DNA of 64,000 nucleotides from Caccoplasma sp905210875 (GTDB lineage: Bacteria > Bacteroidota > Bacteroidia > Bacteroidales > UBA11471). The position numbers and the translations under genes were made by a program. Below the pieces are notes generated by a model, which saw only the letters and a program-made list of their open reading frames with translations, did no database searches and was not told the origin of the DNA. Location of the stretch: assembly GCA_963931635.1 (NCBI GenBank), contig OZ007034.1, forward strand, positions 372,001 through 436,000, written 5' to 3'. Every line of letters starts with the position of its first letter. Within the stretch, counting starts at the first letter, position 1. Positions 27,058-40,489 of this stretch are shown one piece after another.

Positions 27058-27611
27058 AGTAAACAGCGGCTCCCCCCACACAGCCTCTTGCATTTTTAAA
27101 TTTTGTTTCAATTCTGGGGAATGTCTTCACAAAAAGAAACTTCAAGAAAAATACGTACAATTCGCTATTAGAGATTTTCGCAGAGGGGTTTTACCGGTAT
27201 CGGCTTAGGGTTGCTGTCCTGGCTGATATGGGTCTTGATGGGTGCTGCATTAGACGAGCAGAAGAGAGAAGAAGTTTCACATTTCCTTACCGTTTTTTGC
27301 AGGCTAACTTGCTTCGGATTAGCTTAGACTGTCTTGGTTGGCTCTTTTGTGGCTTGGGGCGCTGGGTTGATTGGTCAGGTTTGCCTGGCTTTGCTTGTTC
27401 TGCCCGGCTTGTGGAGGAAAGGGTAAGAGTGATGGTGGGTGGTATGATAGAGTGATGGCTGGGGTACGGTTGGGGGGATAGATGATGGTTGGAGACTGGA
27501 TACGGTGGAGGGGGTAGATGATGGTTGGAGAGTGGATATGGTGGGGGGGATGCGGGGTATGGTTGTGTAATGGGTGATGGTATTGTGAGGTGGGGTATGG
27601 GGTATGGGTAT
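27058..27611. other. Non-coding G/T-rich region downstream of the rRNA operon
   Basis: No credible gene. From about 27180 the plus strand becomes strongly G- and T-rich and poor in C. A word of about 36 bases containing TAGATGATGGTTGGAGA occurs twice in tandem, about 27477-27512 and 27513-27550. Many GGGG runs are present between 27460 and 27610. Function unknown. Confidence 0.5.
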
Positions 27612-27645
27612 AAAAAAAGCGCCGGGGACTTCTGTCTCCGGCGCT
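27612..27645 (-). terminator. rRNA operon terminator
   Basis: On the minus strand a GC-rich 12-bp stem AGCGCCGGAGAC/GTCCCCGGCGCT (one G-U pair) is followed by seven T, a classical intrinsic terminator directly after 5S rRNA. Confidence 0.9.
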
Positions 27646-27648
27646 GAG

Positions 27649-27757
27649 GGGGCGGCTACCTACTCTCCCGCTTGCGCAGTACCATCGGCGTGATCAGGTT
27701 TAACTTCTCTGTTCGGTATGGGTAGAGGTGGAGCCCTGATGCTATAACCACCTTAAT
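27649..27757 (-). rRNA. rrf: 5S ribosomal RNA
   Basis: On the minus strand the conserved 5S words CCACCTCTACCCATACCGAACAG and GGGAGAGTAGGT (each seen in short pieces) are present in the right order. Ends are approximate. It is the last gene of the rRNA operon. Confidence 0.9.
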
Positions 27758-27861
27758 GCTTTTTCGCTCTCGGCTTTCGGCTTCCTTCCGAAGCGTCTGC
27801 CTTCGCTTGTGATTGACTTGGGATGAAACGAGTTGAGGTTATGTAGTCCGCTCTTCTTCCG

Positions 27862-30735
<2,874 letters not shown>

Positions 30736-30827
30736 TCTCTCTCATCAAGAGATGAGAGCGGGATACATACTTGCTCTTCTCGTTTCTTGTCCCATTATGT
30801 CAATGTGCTTCTGTTCTTGCGAACTCG

Positions 30828-30901
30828 TGGAGAATAACGGATTCGAACCGTTGACCCTCTGCTTGCAAAGCAGATGCTCTAGCCAGCTGAGCTAATCCCC
30901 C
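30828..30901 (-). tRNA. tRNA-Ala (anticodon TGC)
   Basis: A complete cloverleaf on the minus strand: acceptor GGGGGAT pairs with ATTCTCC, including the G3-U70 alanine identity pair. The anticodon loop TTTGCAA gives TGC and the T-loop is GGTTCGAATCC. It lies in the 16S-23S spacer. Confidence 0.97.
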
Positions 30902-30914
30902 CTCTTCGCTGAGG

Positions 30915-30988
30915 TAGTCCCAGGCAGATTTGAACTGCCGACCTCTACATTATCAGTGTAGCGCTCTAACCAACTGAGCTATGGGACT
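30915..30988 (-). tRNA. tRNA-Ile (anticodon GAT)
   Basis: A complete cloverleaf on the minus strand: acceptor AGTCCCA pairs with TGGGACT, the anticodon loop CTGATAA gives GAT, and the T-loop is AGTTCAAATCT. It precedes tRNA-Ala in the spacer, the usual order. Confidence 0.97.
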
Positions 30989-31120
30989 GTCAAATCTTCC
31001 TTGGTCCTTTCGGAACTTGGTCGCTTCTCCTGTCGTAGTGCCCTACGACCGGTATTCTTTATAGACTCTCGCAGTACGAGACGATTCCTTTTCAACGTCA
31101 CCTTTGAATCGTCTTCTCCA

Positions 31121-32652
<1,532 letters not shown>

Positions 32653-32848
32653 TTATTTTATTTTCTTGTTTTTTATTCCATCGAAGACCTCTTTTACCTT
32701 TCTCCCTCTTGCGAGAGAGCGGCTCGTGATTCGCCGGTTTTGACGTTGACTTTTTACTCGTCTCGTACTACTTTGTCTATCATTTCTTCAAGGTTCTATT
32801 CGCTTCCCTCGCCCGGGTTAAGCTCCCGTTCTATCGGGAAAGCGGGTG

Positions 32849-32880
32849 CAAAGATAGAGGCTTTTCTATTCCCCTCCAAA
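32849..32880 (-). promoter_or_regulatory. rRNA operon promoter, proximal
   Basis: On the minus strand a -33 TTTG (32877-32880) and a -7 TATCTTTG (32849-32856) are separated by 20 bases, the best promoter in the window. The leader to 16S would be about 190 bases, with short hairpins that could be processing sites. Confidence 0.7.
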
Positions 32881-32997
32881 TATTTTTGCCACTTTTTTTC
32901 ATCTTTTTTTTGCGCCTTTTTTCTTCTTCCTTATTCTCAATGCCTTAGAAGAAAAAATTTTTTCGTATAAAATGGCAGTTCTTCAAGACAAGGATTG

Positions 32998-33027
32998 CAA
33001 ATATACTTCTTTGTGTCTCTCTCCACA
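32998..33027 (-). promoter_or_regulatory. rRNA operon promoter, distal
   Basis: A second -7 match TATATTTG (32998-33005, minus strand) has TTGTG about 18 bases upstream. Tandem promoters are common for rRNA operons. Confidence 0.5.
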
Positions 33028-33097
33028 ATTTTTTTCATCTGTTTCTTAACAGTGTTTTTCAACAGTTCTTATGTCTTCTTCTCCAAATGAAGTAATC

Positions 33098-33139
33098 GAA
33101 AAGCCCACCGACCAACTTTCAGGCCGGTGGGCTTTTCGC
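33098..33139 (-). terminator. Terminator of the SusCD operon
   Basis: A perfect 14-bp stem (33098-33111 and 33126-33139, CGAAAAGCCCACCG and complement), 37 bases beyond the stop of the metallophosphoesterase gene. The stretch 32900-33097 otherwise holds only T-rich sequence and the distal rRNA promoter. Confidence 0.75.
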
Positions 33140-33175
33140 TATTTTAAGCTAAAGTTACGCCGTTGTACGGACAGA

Positions 33176-34576
33176 CTACAATTTTACCGTTTGGGTGTAT
33201 GTCTCCCCGAACCGGTTGACAACTTCTATTTTTATAGATTTTGCGGTTTTAGAGGGTTTGGCCCGGAAAAGATGGTCGGTTCTGAAAATATTTACTCTTC
33301 CCGACCGGGCATATTCTTGATCGATATCGGCAAATTGTTCCATTGTACCTTGCAAGACTCCGTCTTCGTACCACTTCACTTGGCAGGCGGGATCCCAATC
33401 CCATACATTGGCAACTACATATTCGCGTTGCGTATCGAATTTTCCAGGTTTATAGATTTTGAATTGATGATCGATATCATACCCTGTCGACTTGAAATGC
33501 CAACGGACATCATTGCCGTCGACCTCGACCCACATATATCCGTTGGGAGTCCCGCAACGGCTGGTTTTTCCAATCCAATGGAATCCGCAGACCGCGCCGA
33601 CATTGTGCTCATAGATGTTTTCGGCCAAAATTTCGTTTTTATGATAATGGGTGTGTCCCGAGAAAACGTGCACGTTATAATCTTTGAGAATATTCAAGAC
33701 CTCGCGTGAAGGCTGGTCATTGATCACCTTGTATAGAGGAGCATGCACATTGAGAAATACCGTCGTACCGGGCTCGATATAGCTCAAATCCTTTTTCAAC
33801 CAATCCAATTGTTCTTTCAGCAGACGCACATCGTATTTTTTCCGGCCATGATAATTAATGTCTTTCATGCAAATAATATGAACGCCACCGATATTCAAAG
33901 AGTAATCGGTAGGGCCGTAATACGATTCGTACTTTTTCTCGGCATAACCTTCGGCCCAATCATCCACCTCGCTTGCCTCGGCATATTCCAAGTCGAAATC
34001 ATGATTGCCGATAACATGCATCATGGGAATACCCCACGACGACACGGCACTGACATACAGCGGATAGAGGTGCAGGGCATCGCTCACAATATCGCCTTCG
34101 ACAAAGCCGTAAGTCTCACCTTCGATGGTTTTCAAAAAGTTCTTCACATCGGGCACGGCTTCGGTAAAGAAACGCACGAAATGGAAATCATTCTTGGGCT
34201 GGGGGTCGGAAAAGACAAGGCAATTGAATTTTCTGGACACTTTATCTCTTTTTTCCAAAACAAAATCATAGGATTTTGACGTATTCTTAGCATCGATAGG
34301 TTGATAGAAACGTATCAAGTTGTATTCGTTGACTGGAATCCGGTATGCAGCGGGGACAGAGATAGAGACATAACGGCACAATTTTCCATCGGCCGGCAAC
34401 GTATATGCGCCGTTCTTGTCGGTGACAGTAAAATTCACACCGTCATTCACAACTACACCCGGAACCGGTTTCTGTCGAGAATCCAAGACCCTTCCGCCGA
34501 TTGCAGCTTGACTCGTTTGGGCAACAAGGCTGAAAACAAATATGCCAAGGAGCCCGAATAATTTGAATGCTTTCAT
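33176..34576 (-). CDS. Secreted calcineurin-like metallophosphoesterase
   Basis: 466 residues with a signal peptide (ends SLVAQTSQA). A small N-terminal beta domain (about 25-110, VLDSRQKPVPGVVV, carboxypeptidase-regulatory-like) precedes the phosphoesterase core: FSDPQ (122-126), GDIVSD (161-166), GNHD (190-193), NVHAP (276-280) and SGHTHYH (306-312), all metal-ligand motifs intact. A C-terminal beta domain (about 355-466) follows. This three-part layout is common in Bacteroidota. Substrate unknown; being last in a SusC/SusD operon suggests it acts on a phosphorylated nutrient taken up by that system. Confidence 0.9.
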   Translation of the reverse strand: MKAFKLFGLLGIFVFSLVAQTSQAAIGGRVLDSRQKPVPGVVVNDGVNFTVTDKNGAYTLPADGKLCRYVSISVPAAYRIPVNEYNLIRFYQPIDAKNTSKSYDFVLEKRDKVSRKFNCLVFSDPQPKNDFHFVRFFTEAVPDVKNFLKTIEGETYGFVEGDIVSDALHLYPLYVSAVSSWGIPMMHVIGNHDFDLEYAEASEVDDWAEGYAEKKYESYYGPTDYSLNIGGVHIICMKDINYHGRKKYDVRLLKEQLDWLKKDLSYIEPGTTVFLNVHAPLYKVINDQPSREVLNILKDYNVHVFSGHTHYHKNEILAENIYEHNVGAVCGFHWIGKTSRCGTPNGYMWVEVDGNDVRWHFKSTGYDIDHQFKIYKPGKFDTQREYVVANVWDWDPACQVKWYEDGVLQGTMEQFADIDQEYARSGRVNIFRTDHLFRAKPSKTAKSIKIEVVNRFGETYTQTVKL

Positions 34577-34579
34577 TTT

Positions 34580-35116
34580 TTAAAGACTTACAGATTGGTT
34601 ATTTGTATTTGCAATTAACTCGATATGGTTGAAAATATCTATCAGACGCTCGGGTTCTTTGGTCGAAGCCAAATCTTTTTCGAGCGCTCTCGTATCATTC
34701 TCATACAAGATGGCATTGGCGCAGTCCAAGACATGGCACATCAACGTCACGGCGTCGGCTTTTTTCATTCTTTTTTTCTTCACGGCTTTCACGACATAAC
34801 GATTTACCTTTTTAACGGCGTGGTAGACCGAAGGTTTCGCAAACTCAACCGTGGTAGACGAGAAACCGATGTCTTGCGCGTAGGTGCGGGTATATCCCGA
34901 CTGGAAGGCGCCCCATTTGGCCGTGCAAGGCTCGCCCAAATAGTGGGGCGTCACAAAAGCGGCATCGTCACCGACAGTCTTGGCTTGGAATATGTAGACA
35001 TGCGGTTTTTGCGAAGTCTCTTCTTTCTCCGCACTTTCGGGCGGAAGGGCTGCTCCCGACCCGAAAGCGGGAGAGAGGCAAAGTAACCCCATAACGAATA
35101 ATACAACTGCTTTCAT
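34580..35116 (-). CDS. Small exported protein of unknown function in the SusCD operon
   Basis: 178 residues from MKAVVLFVMGLLCLSPAFGSG, a signal peptide; a start 12 bases upstream (35128) is also possible. The mature part has the words HVYIFQAKTVGDDAAFVTP, LGEPCTAKWGAFQSGYTR and a Lys-rich helix AVKKKRMKKADAV. It is not recognised. It lies between SusD (20 bp away) and the metallophosphoesterase (3 bp away), so it is co-expressed with them. Confidence 0.8.
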   Translation of the reverse strand: MKAVVLFVMGLLCLSPAFGSGAALPPESAEKEETSQKPHVYIFQAKTVGDDAAFVTPHYLGEPCTAKWGAFQSGYTRTYAQDIGFSSTTVEFAKPSVYHAVKKVNRYVVKAVKKKRMKKADAVTLMCHVLDCANAILYENDTRALEKDLASTKEPERLIDIFNHIELIANTNNQSVSL

Positions 35117-35136
35117 TTTATATCTCATATTGTGTT

Positions 35137-36561
35137 TTACTGTTGCCATATAAGTTTTATCGACAATTCATCACCACCCATGGCCGTCTTGGCCGATTGG
35201 TAGTTATCCATGTTGGTACGTTGCAAGATGGAGGGATATTTGAACCGGTGGGGGATTTCCTGGCCGTCGGGAATCCCGTCGCCTTTCGGAATATGGGGCA
35301 GACCTGTCCTGTTGTATTCAAACCATTGCTGGTAATCGCAAAAATACAAGGCAAAGAACTTTTGCAACAAGATTCTCTCGAGCGTACCATCATAAGCCGC
35401 ATTGGGGTTTTCGAAATAATCTCCGGGCATTTCCCCTCCCCACTGTTCAACCGACGCACGCACGCCATTTTCATAGGCAACCCGGGCATCGGTGTCGATA
35501 ATATTCCGTTGAGCCAACTCGGCTTTGATAAATTCCAGCTCGGCATAAGACATCAACGTCAATTTCATCGGGGCGAGCGCCATGTTTTTATTGGGTGTCG
35601 AAGCTTTTCCTCCGGGCTGAACGGAAAATCCCGCCGGCCACCCGATATATTCGCCACCTTCCTCGGCCACAAAAATAGGCAGCCGCGGGTCGTTCCAAGT
35701 TTTGAGCGTATTGACGACAAACTCGGTGCAGGCCCGGTATGAAGTAAAGCCTTTGCCACGCACGACAGGTTCTTCCAGAGGATAGACACCGCTTATTTCG
35801 ACCAAAGCGCCATCGTCGTTCGATTCGAATACAGGATAGGTAACAGGGTCGTCGAGGATTTCCTTTATCTTGTTCTCGGCATCGAAACCATCGACATCCA
35901 ACAACTTCACAAGCACACGCAAATGAAGCGAATTGCAAAATTTCTTCCATTTCAGGATACCCTCGCCATCGATCGTCTTATAGAGGAGGTCGCCGGTAGA
36001 GTTGTATCTCAGATTGCCCTCGGTGTCGAATAACGTATTGGCCGCTTCCAACTCCTGCAAGATATTCCGGTACACCTCTTCCTGACTGTCGAAGGCGGGA
36101 TAAAACAGCTGCTCGTCGCCCCGGCACGCTTCGTGGTAGGGTATATCGCCAAACGCCGATGCAAGAATATCGAACATGAAGCACTGCATGACTTTCGACA
36201 CGGCCCGGTAATTGGGTTCATTCAGTTTCACGGCTTCTTTTTCCATGGCTTTGGCATTGGTGAGCCACTCATAATAAGTGCTCCATGTGCCATCGCCCTC
36301 GCTGTCCTTGACAAACCACCACCCCAAGCCGTTCACGTCTCGATAAGAGATGATGTTTCCCATCAGTTCATAGGTGTAATTGTTGTAACGGTTCCAACCG
36401 AATTTCGAAACATTGTAGATAAGCGGGTCGAGGAAAGAACCGGGGTTGGCTTCACTGAGCTTGGTCGGGTCGATATTCAACTCATCGAACGGCGTACAAG
36501 CCGCGAACAGGCTTCCCATGAAAATGCCGCCCAACAATATATTTTTGATATTCTTTTTCAT
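35137..36561 (-). CDS. SusD/RagB-family nutrient-binding outer-membrane lipoprotein
   Basis: Lid protein that sits on SusC and captures a nutrient at the cell surface. 474 residues from MKKNIKNILLGG; the lipobox LFAAC puts the acylated Cys at 22, and CTPFDELNIDPTKLSEANPG is typical of the SusD-like_2 branch. The central TPR-like helices include LMSYAELEFIKAELAQR and the C-terminal part DYQQWFEYNRTGLP. No sugar-active enzyme is nearby, so the ligand need not be a glycan. Confidence 0.93.
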   Translation of the reverse strand: MKKNIKNILLGGIFMGSLFAACTPFDELNIDPTKLSEANPGSFLDPLIYNVSKFGWNRYNNYTYELMGNIISYRDVNGLGWWFVKDSEGDGTWSTYYEWLTNAKAMEKEAVKLNEPNYRAVSKVMQCFMFDILASAFGDIPYHEACRGDEQLFYPAFDSQEEVYRNILQELEAANTLFDTEGNLRYNSTGDLLYKTIDGEGILKWKKFCNSLHLRVLVKLLDVDGFDAENKIKEILDDPVTYPVFESNDDGALVEISGVYPLEEPVVRGKGFTSYRACTEFVVNTLKTWNDPRLPIFVAEEGGEYIGWPAGFSVQPGGKASTPNKNMALAPMKLTLMSYAELEFIKAELAQRNIIDTDARVAYENGVRASVEQWGGEMPGDYFENPNAAYDGTLERILLQKFFALYFCDYQQWFEYNRTGLPHIPKGDGIPDGQEIPHRFKYPSILQRTNMDNYQSAKTAMGGDELSIKLIWQQ

Positions 36562-36579
36562 GTAGATGATTTTTATCAA

Positions 36580-39500
36580 TTAAAAATTCACATTCAGACT
36601 GATACCCATGGAGCGGGTCGAAGGCAACGAACCGGCTTCGATACCGGGCACGATGTTCCCGCCGTTCAAGGCTGCGATTTCGGGGTCGAATACCGGGAAA
36701 TCGGTAAAACAGAAGAGGTTCCTTCCATACAAGGCGATGGACAAGCTGCTGAACGGGGTTTTGCGCAACTGGTGTTTCGTAAATGCATATTCAAGACGCA
36801 CCTCTCTGATTTTCAAAAATGAAGCATCGTAGGTATTGCTTTCGACATTCTCAGCGGCATAATACTGTCCATAATATACCTGCGCGGTAACGGGTTTGGT
36901 ATTGGGACTGAACGTGCCATCGGGATTCTCCACCACACCGGGGGCGATTACATACATACCACCTATCTGATGGAAATCGGAGCCTGCTATGCGGGGGTCA
37001 TCGGCCGCGATGTAAAGAGGGGTACCGGGCAACCGTCCGTTCAACGTGGCTTCGCTCTTGCCTTGGATGCCCATTCGGAGGGCCGTGGTAGAATATATGT
37101 TTCCGCCTAATTGCCCGTCAATCAAAATTCCAAGTGTGAAATTTTTATACTTGAACTCGTTATACAATCCGGCTTTCCATGCAGGATAGGCGTTGGCGAC
37201 ATATTCTATCTCATCGGTCAACACGGGTATACCCGTCTCGTCAATGATTATTTGCCCGTCGGGCGCACGTTTGAACTTATATCCCCAGATATCGCCCACA
37301 CTACCGCCCACACGGCCTATGATAGAGGCTTGCGCAATTTTCTGTATCAACTGGTTCTCGTCGGCCGTCTCAGAAAGCGACAATATCTTATTGTTGTTTT
37401 TCGCCCAGTTGAAACGTAACGTCCAACTGAAATCTCTCGTCAAGACAGGGACAGCCTCCACTTCAATTTCATAACCCATGTTCTGCACCGTACCCGAATT
37501 TATGGTAGCCTTGCTGTAACCGGTCGTCGGGTCCATCGGCGCATCGATGATTTGGTTCTTGGTGCGGTTATAATAGTACGCAAAATCGACACCGAGACGG
37601 TTGTTGAATACCCTGAAATCGACACCGGCCTCATAGTTGGTCGATATTTCGGGTTTGAAATCGGTATTGAACAATGTCGTGGGGAGTTTTACCGAACCGG
37701 GAAAGTTTGTAGTGGCATAATATTGCGACGTCTTGTAGGGGTCGGTATCATTACCCACTTGGGCCCAGGAGAGGCGCAACTTCACGAGATTTATCTCGTC
37801 GGGCATCTCAAACCACTCATTCATCAACGTGCTCATCGAAACCGACGGATAGAAGAATGAATTGTTTTTCTTGGGCAGGGTCGACGACCAGTCGTTACGT
37901 CCCGACACATCGAAGAAAATTTTGTTGGCATAGGAGATGTTTGCCGTGAAATAGACGCTGTTCACCTGCTTGTTGAGAAGCCGCTGGTCATACTCGATGG
38001 CCGAAACAGCATTTGCCAATTTGTAAACACCCGGAGTAATCAGGCCGTTGGCGGCATTCGACAGCATGTCGAGTTTCGACACCATCATATTTCCACCGAC
38101 AGCGGCATTGAGGGTGATTCCATTGAAAAAACTGTTGTGATAAGTCAGCAAGACATCATTGTTGAGTTCATAACTGAACACATTCTGTTTTCGGAAATAT
38201 CCATCGGGGAAAACCACGTCGCTTACCGGACGGTGCTGTTCGCGCAAATCGTTTTCGAGTTGCAAAGCCGAACGCACCATAAAATCGAAGTGGCTGCTCA
38301 ATTTCAAGTTTGCCGACAACATCGACACCGTAGCATGTTTTTCGGTGGGGTTCAAAGCCTCGTAAAGTATCACATAGGGATTCTGAATGTTTTTACTGAA
38401 CGGTTGCAGTTGAGTGACATTCTCCTGTCCCCGCACCCACATGTCGCGATACCAGTCCAAGTCGACACTGGGGTTTTGAAAGGCTAGGAAATAAGATATG
38501 GCGTTACCACTATAACCCACGGTGGGGAGATTGTCGCTTTTGCGCCAAGTGTAACTTGTCCGGTAATTGATACTCAGCAGGCGTGAAATCTGTTGCTGCC
38601 CCGAAATCGTCGCCGTGAGGCGTTGGAACCCGGTATTGGGAAGAATCCAGTTGTTCTTCATGTGGGTTACCGAAGCCCTCACCGAACCGCGGTCATTCTT
38701 ACCCGACAAAGAAAGCGAGTTGGTCGTCGTAAAGCCTACGCGGAACAGGTCCTTGCGGTTATTCTCGTAAGACCTCCAAGGCGTAGGACTCTCACCACGA
38801 GCTTGTGTTTCGGGATCATACTGGTAAAATGACAATCCGCTGTCGAGACGCGGGCCAAACGCACTACTCGTCCCGCCCGTTCCACTCACCGTTCCGTCGG
38901 GAAAATCGCCATAAGAATAGTAATGCTGGCCTTCATAAATCGAACCTTCGAGGCCGATGTTCGTCGACTGCCCCTGCCCGAATTCATACTGATAATCGGG
39001 CCACATCATCACATTTTCCATACTCGTGTTCGACGAGAAGGAAACACCGAGCCTGTCGTCCTGCTCGCTACCGTTTTTGGTCGTTACCATTATCACGCCG
39101 TTCGCCGCACGGGAACCGTACAATGCCGTAGCACTGGCCCCTTTGAGCACTTGCACGCTCTCGATATCTTCGGGATTCAGGTCGGAGAATCCGTTGCCAA
39201 AGTCTATCGAACCTTCACCCGAAGCCGCTTGCGCATTACCGGTATTTACCATGGGGGCACTCATCGGGACACCATCGACAACAATCAAAGCGTTGTTGCC
39301 ACCCTGGTTCAATGAAACATCTCCCCGTAAAGAAATACGCGTGGAACCCAGCGGACCCGCAGATGTATTGACGTTCAATCCGGCTACTTTTCCCACCAAT
39401 GCCTGCGACCAGTTGGCCGATATGGAACGTGTGATTTCGCCGGCTTCAAGTTTCGTGGTGGAATATCCCAATCCGACTTCGTTGCGTTTTATACCCAATG

Positions 39501-39837
39501 CCGTCACCACGACATCGTCGAGAACAACATTTTTCTCGGACAACACGACAACCCAATTGGTTTTCCGGGGGCTGTAAGATACCGTATCGGGATCATAGCC
39601 CAAGAGACTGAACACCACCTTATCGGCAGTTCCAAGGCCAATCTTGCTCGACAGCGTGAATGTTCCATCGGCATCGGTCATGGTCGCCGTTGCAGAGCCT
39701 TTCACCGAAACATTCACGCCCACCAACGGTTCGTTGTTCCTATCGACAACCTTGCCATTGATTACGGTCTGTGCTTGGGCTGTTATCGCCGCCAAGCTGA
39801 ACAGGAAAATAAATTTTCTTTTTAACGTAAACAACAT
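36580..39837 (-). CDS. SusC/RagA-family TonB-dependent outer-membrane transporter
   Basis: Large TonB-dependent barrel, 1085 residues from MLFTLKRKFIFLFS; the signal peptide ends ITAQAQ. Order: carboxypeptidase-regulatory-like domain (about 23-105, INGKVVDRNNEPLVGVNVSV), plug domain (about 115-230, with VVVTALGIKRNE and LIVVDGVPM), then a barrel ending in GISLNVNF with the terminal Phe. It is 18 bp upstream of susD and would be energised by ExbB/ExbD/TonB. A -7 box lies 21 bases upstream of the start. No ECF anti-sigma or hybrid two-component regulator is adjacent. Confidence 0.95.
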   Translation of the reverse strand: MLFTLKRKFIFLFSLAAITAQAQTVINGKVVDRNNEPLVGVNVSVKGSATATMTDADGTFTLSSKIGLGTADKVVFSLLGYDPDTVSYSPRKTNWVVVLSEKNVVLDDVVVTALGIKRNEVGLGYSTTKLEAGEITRSISANWSQALVGKVAGLNVNTSAGPLGSTRISLRGDVSLNQGGNNALIVVDGVPMSAPMVNTGNAQAASGEGSIDFGNGFSDLNPEDIESVQVLKGASATALYGSRAANGVIMVTTKNGSEQDDRLGVSFSSNTSMENVMMWPDYQYEFGQGQSTNIGLEGSIYEGQHYYSYGDFPDGTVSGTGGTSSAFGPRLDSGLSFYQYDPETQARGESPTPWRSYENNRKDLFRVGFTTTNSLSLSGKNDRGSVRASVTHMKNNWILPNTGFQRLTATISGQQQISRLLSINYRTSYTWRKSDNLPTVGYSGNAISYFLAFQNPSVDLDWYRDMWVRGQENVTQLQPFSKNIQNPYVILYEALNPTEKHATVSMLSANLKLSSHFDFMVRSALQLENDLREQHRPVSDVVFPDGYFRKQNVFSYELNNDVLLTYHNSFFNGITLNAAVGGNMMVSKLDMLSNAANGLITPGVYKLANAVSAIEYDQRLLNKQVNSVYFTANISYANKIFFDVSGRNDWSSTLPKKNNSFFYPSVSMSTLMNEWFEMPDEINLVKLRLSWAQVGNDTDPYKTSQYYATTNFPGSVKLPTTLFNTDFKPEISTNYEAGVDFRVFNNRLGVDFAYYYNRTKNQIIDAPMDPTTGYSKATINSGTVQNMGYEIEVEAVPVLTRDFSWTLRFNWAKNNNKILSLSETADENQLIQKIAQASIIGRVGGSVGDIWGYKFKRAPDGQIIIDETGIPVLTDEIEYVANAYPAWKAGLYNEFKYKNFTLGILIDGQLGGNIYSTTALRMGIQGKSEATLNGRLPGTPLYIAADDPRIAGSDFHQIGGMYVIAPGVVENPDGTFSPNTKPVTAQVYYGQYYAAENVESNTYDASFLKIREVRLEYAFTKHQLRKTPFSSLSIALYGRNLFCFTDFPVFDPEIAALNGGNIVPGIEAGSLPSTRSMGISLNVNF

Positions 39838-39857
39838 AATCCTATATTTTGGTACGG

Positions 39858-39865
39858 CAAAAGTA
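39858..39865 (-). promoter_or_regulatory. -7 box of the SusC/SusD operon
   Basis: The minus strand reads TACTTTTG, matching TAnnTTTG. Transcription from about 39851 would leave a leader of roughly 14 bases. The -33 region is not clear. Confidence 0.5.
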
Positions 39866-40037
39866 TCGTCATGCTGTTTCAAGGGTATGACAAGAGTATT
39901 AATTTATCGACCCCGATCCGTAACAGTTATTTCATTTTTGTGACGAATAATCACATCTCACCGATTCTGTCAATGGGCACCGATGTCAACAGGAGCATTA
40001 CCCGTACTATTTATTTATAAACCAATGATTAAAAAAA

Positions 40038-40074
40038 CATTCCCGGCATGGGTATAAATCCCATGCCGGGAATG
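40038..40074 (-). terminator. Terminator-like hairpin, third in the series after tRNA-Asp
   Basis: A perfect 15-bp stem (40038-40052 and 40060-40074, CATTCCCGGCATGGG and complement) followed on the minus strand by TGTTTTTTT-like T-rich sequence. It also shields the susC promoter from upstream transcription. Confidence 0.75.
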
Positions 40075-40107
40075 AAACCTTGCAGGTTCTCAAAACTCGG
40101 GCATAAA

Positions 40108-40137
40108 AAAGTTCCGGGACCAATGTCCGGGAACTTT
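40108..40137 (-). terminator. Terminator-like hairpin, second in the series after tRNA-Asp
   Basis: An 8-bp plus 4-bp stem with one mismatch (40108-40120 and 40125-40137) followed on the minus strand by six T. Confidence 0.6.
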
Positions 40138-40145
40138 CCAACAAA

Positions 40146-40255
40146 TTTCAAACGACGCGGAAGGACACGAACTTGCGATTCCGGCACAAGCGACCGCAAC
40201 TCTTATATCCCCCGGTCGCAGGTCGCGCAAAGCAAGACATTTCAAGTATATACAT
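40146..40255 (-). pseudogene. 35-codon open frame after tRNA-Asp, possible gene relic
   Basis: On the minus strand an ATG at about 40255 begins MYILEMSCF and runs to a stop near 40148. The first residues MYIL match the usual start of GIY-YIG nuclease genes that often follow tRNAs in Bacteroidota, but the rest (SCGRLCRNRKFVSF) does not fit that family. It lies between two terminator-like hairpins. Whether it is a relic, a small gene or chance is open. Confidence 0.25.
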
Positions 40256-40285
40256 AAAAAAGCCCCGAAGATTATCGAGGCTTTT
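40256..40285 (-). terminator. Terminator of tRNA-Asp
   Basis: An 11-bp stem (40258-40268 and 40275-40285, with one G-U pair) followed by T residues on the minus strand, immediately after the tRNA. Confidence 0.75.
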
Positions 40286-40289
40286 CTGG

Positions 40290-40363
40290 CGGTGCGGACG
40301 GGACTCGAACCCGCGACCCCATGCGTGACAGGCATGTATTCTAACCAGCTGAACTACCGCACC
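40290..40363 (-). tRNA. tRNA-Asp (anticodon GTC)
   Basis: A complete cloverleaf on the minus strand: acceptor GGTGCGG pairs with CCGCACC, discriminator G, anticodon loop CTGTCAC gives GTC, T-loop GGTTCGAGTCC. Confidence 0.97.
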
Positions 40364-40489
40364 ATTTTTCAGGGATCTTACCCATTGCCACCCGGCTCTC
40401 TGCCGAATTGCGGTGCAAAGATATGTATTTATTTCTTTTCTGCAATAGCTTTGCGATATTTTTTCTTTCTCTTTCGCGCTTATTGAACA

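Noticed and set aside
27228..27455. 75-codon plus-strand frame
   Set aside because: It lies in a skewed G/T-rich tract, has no promoter or family likeness and its composition (many Trp, Gly, Arg) follows the base skew.
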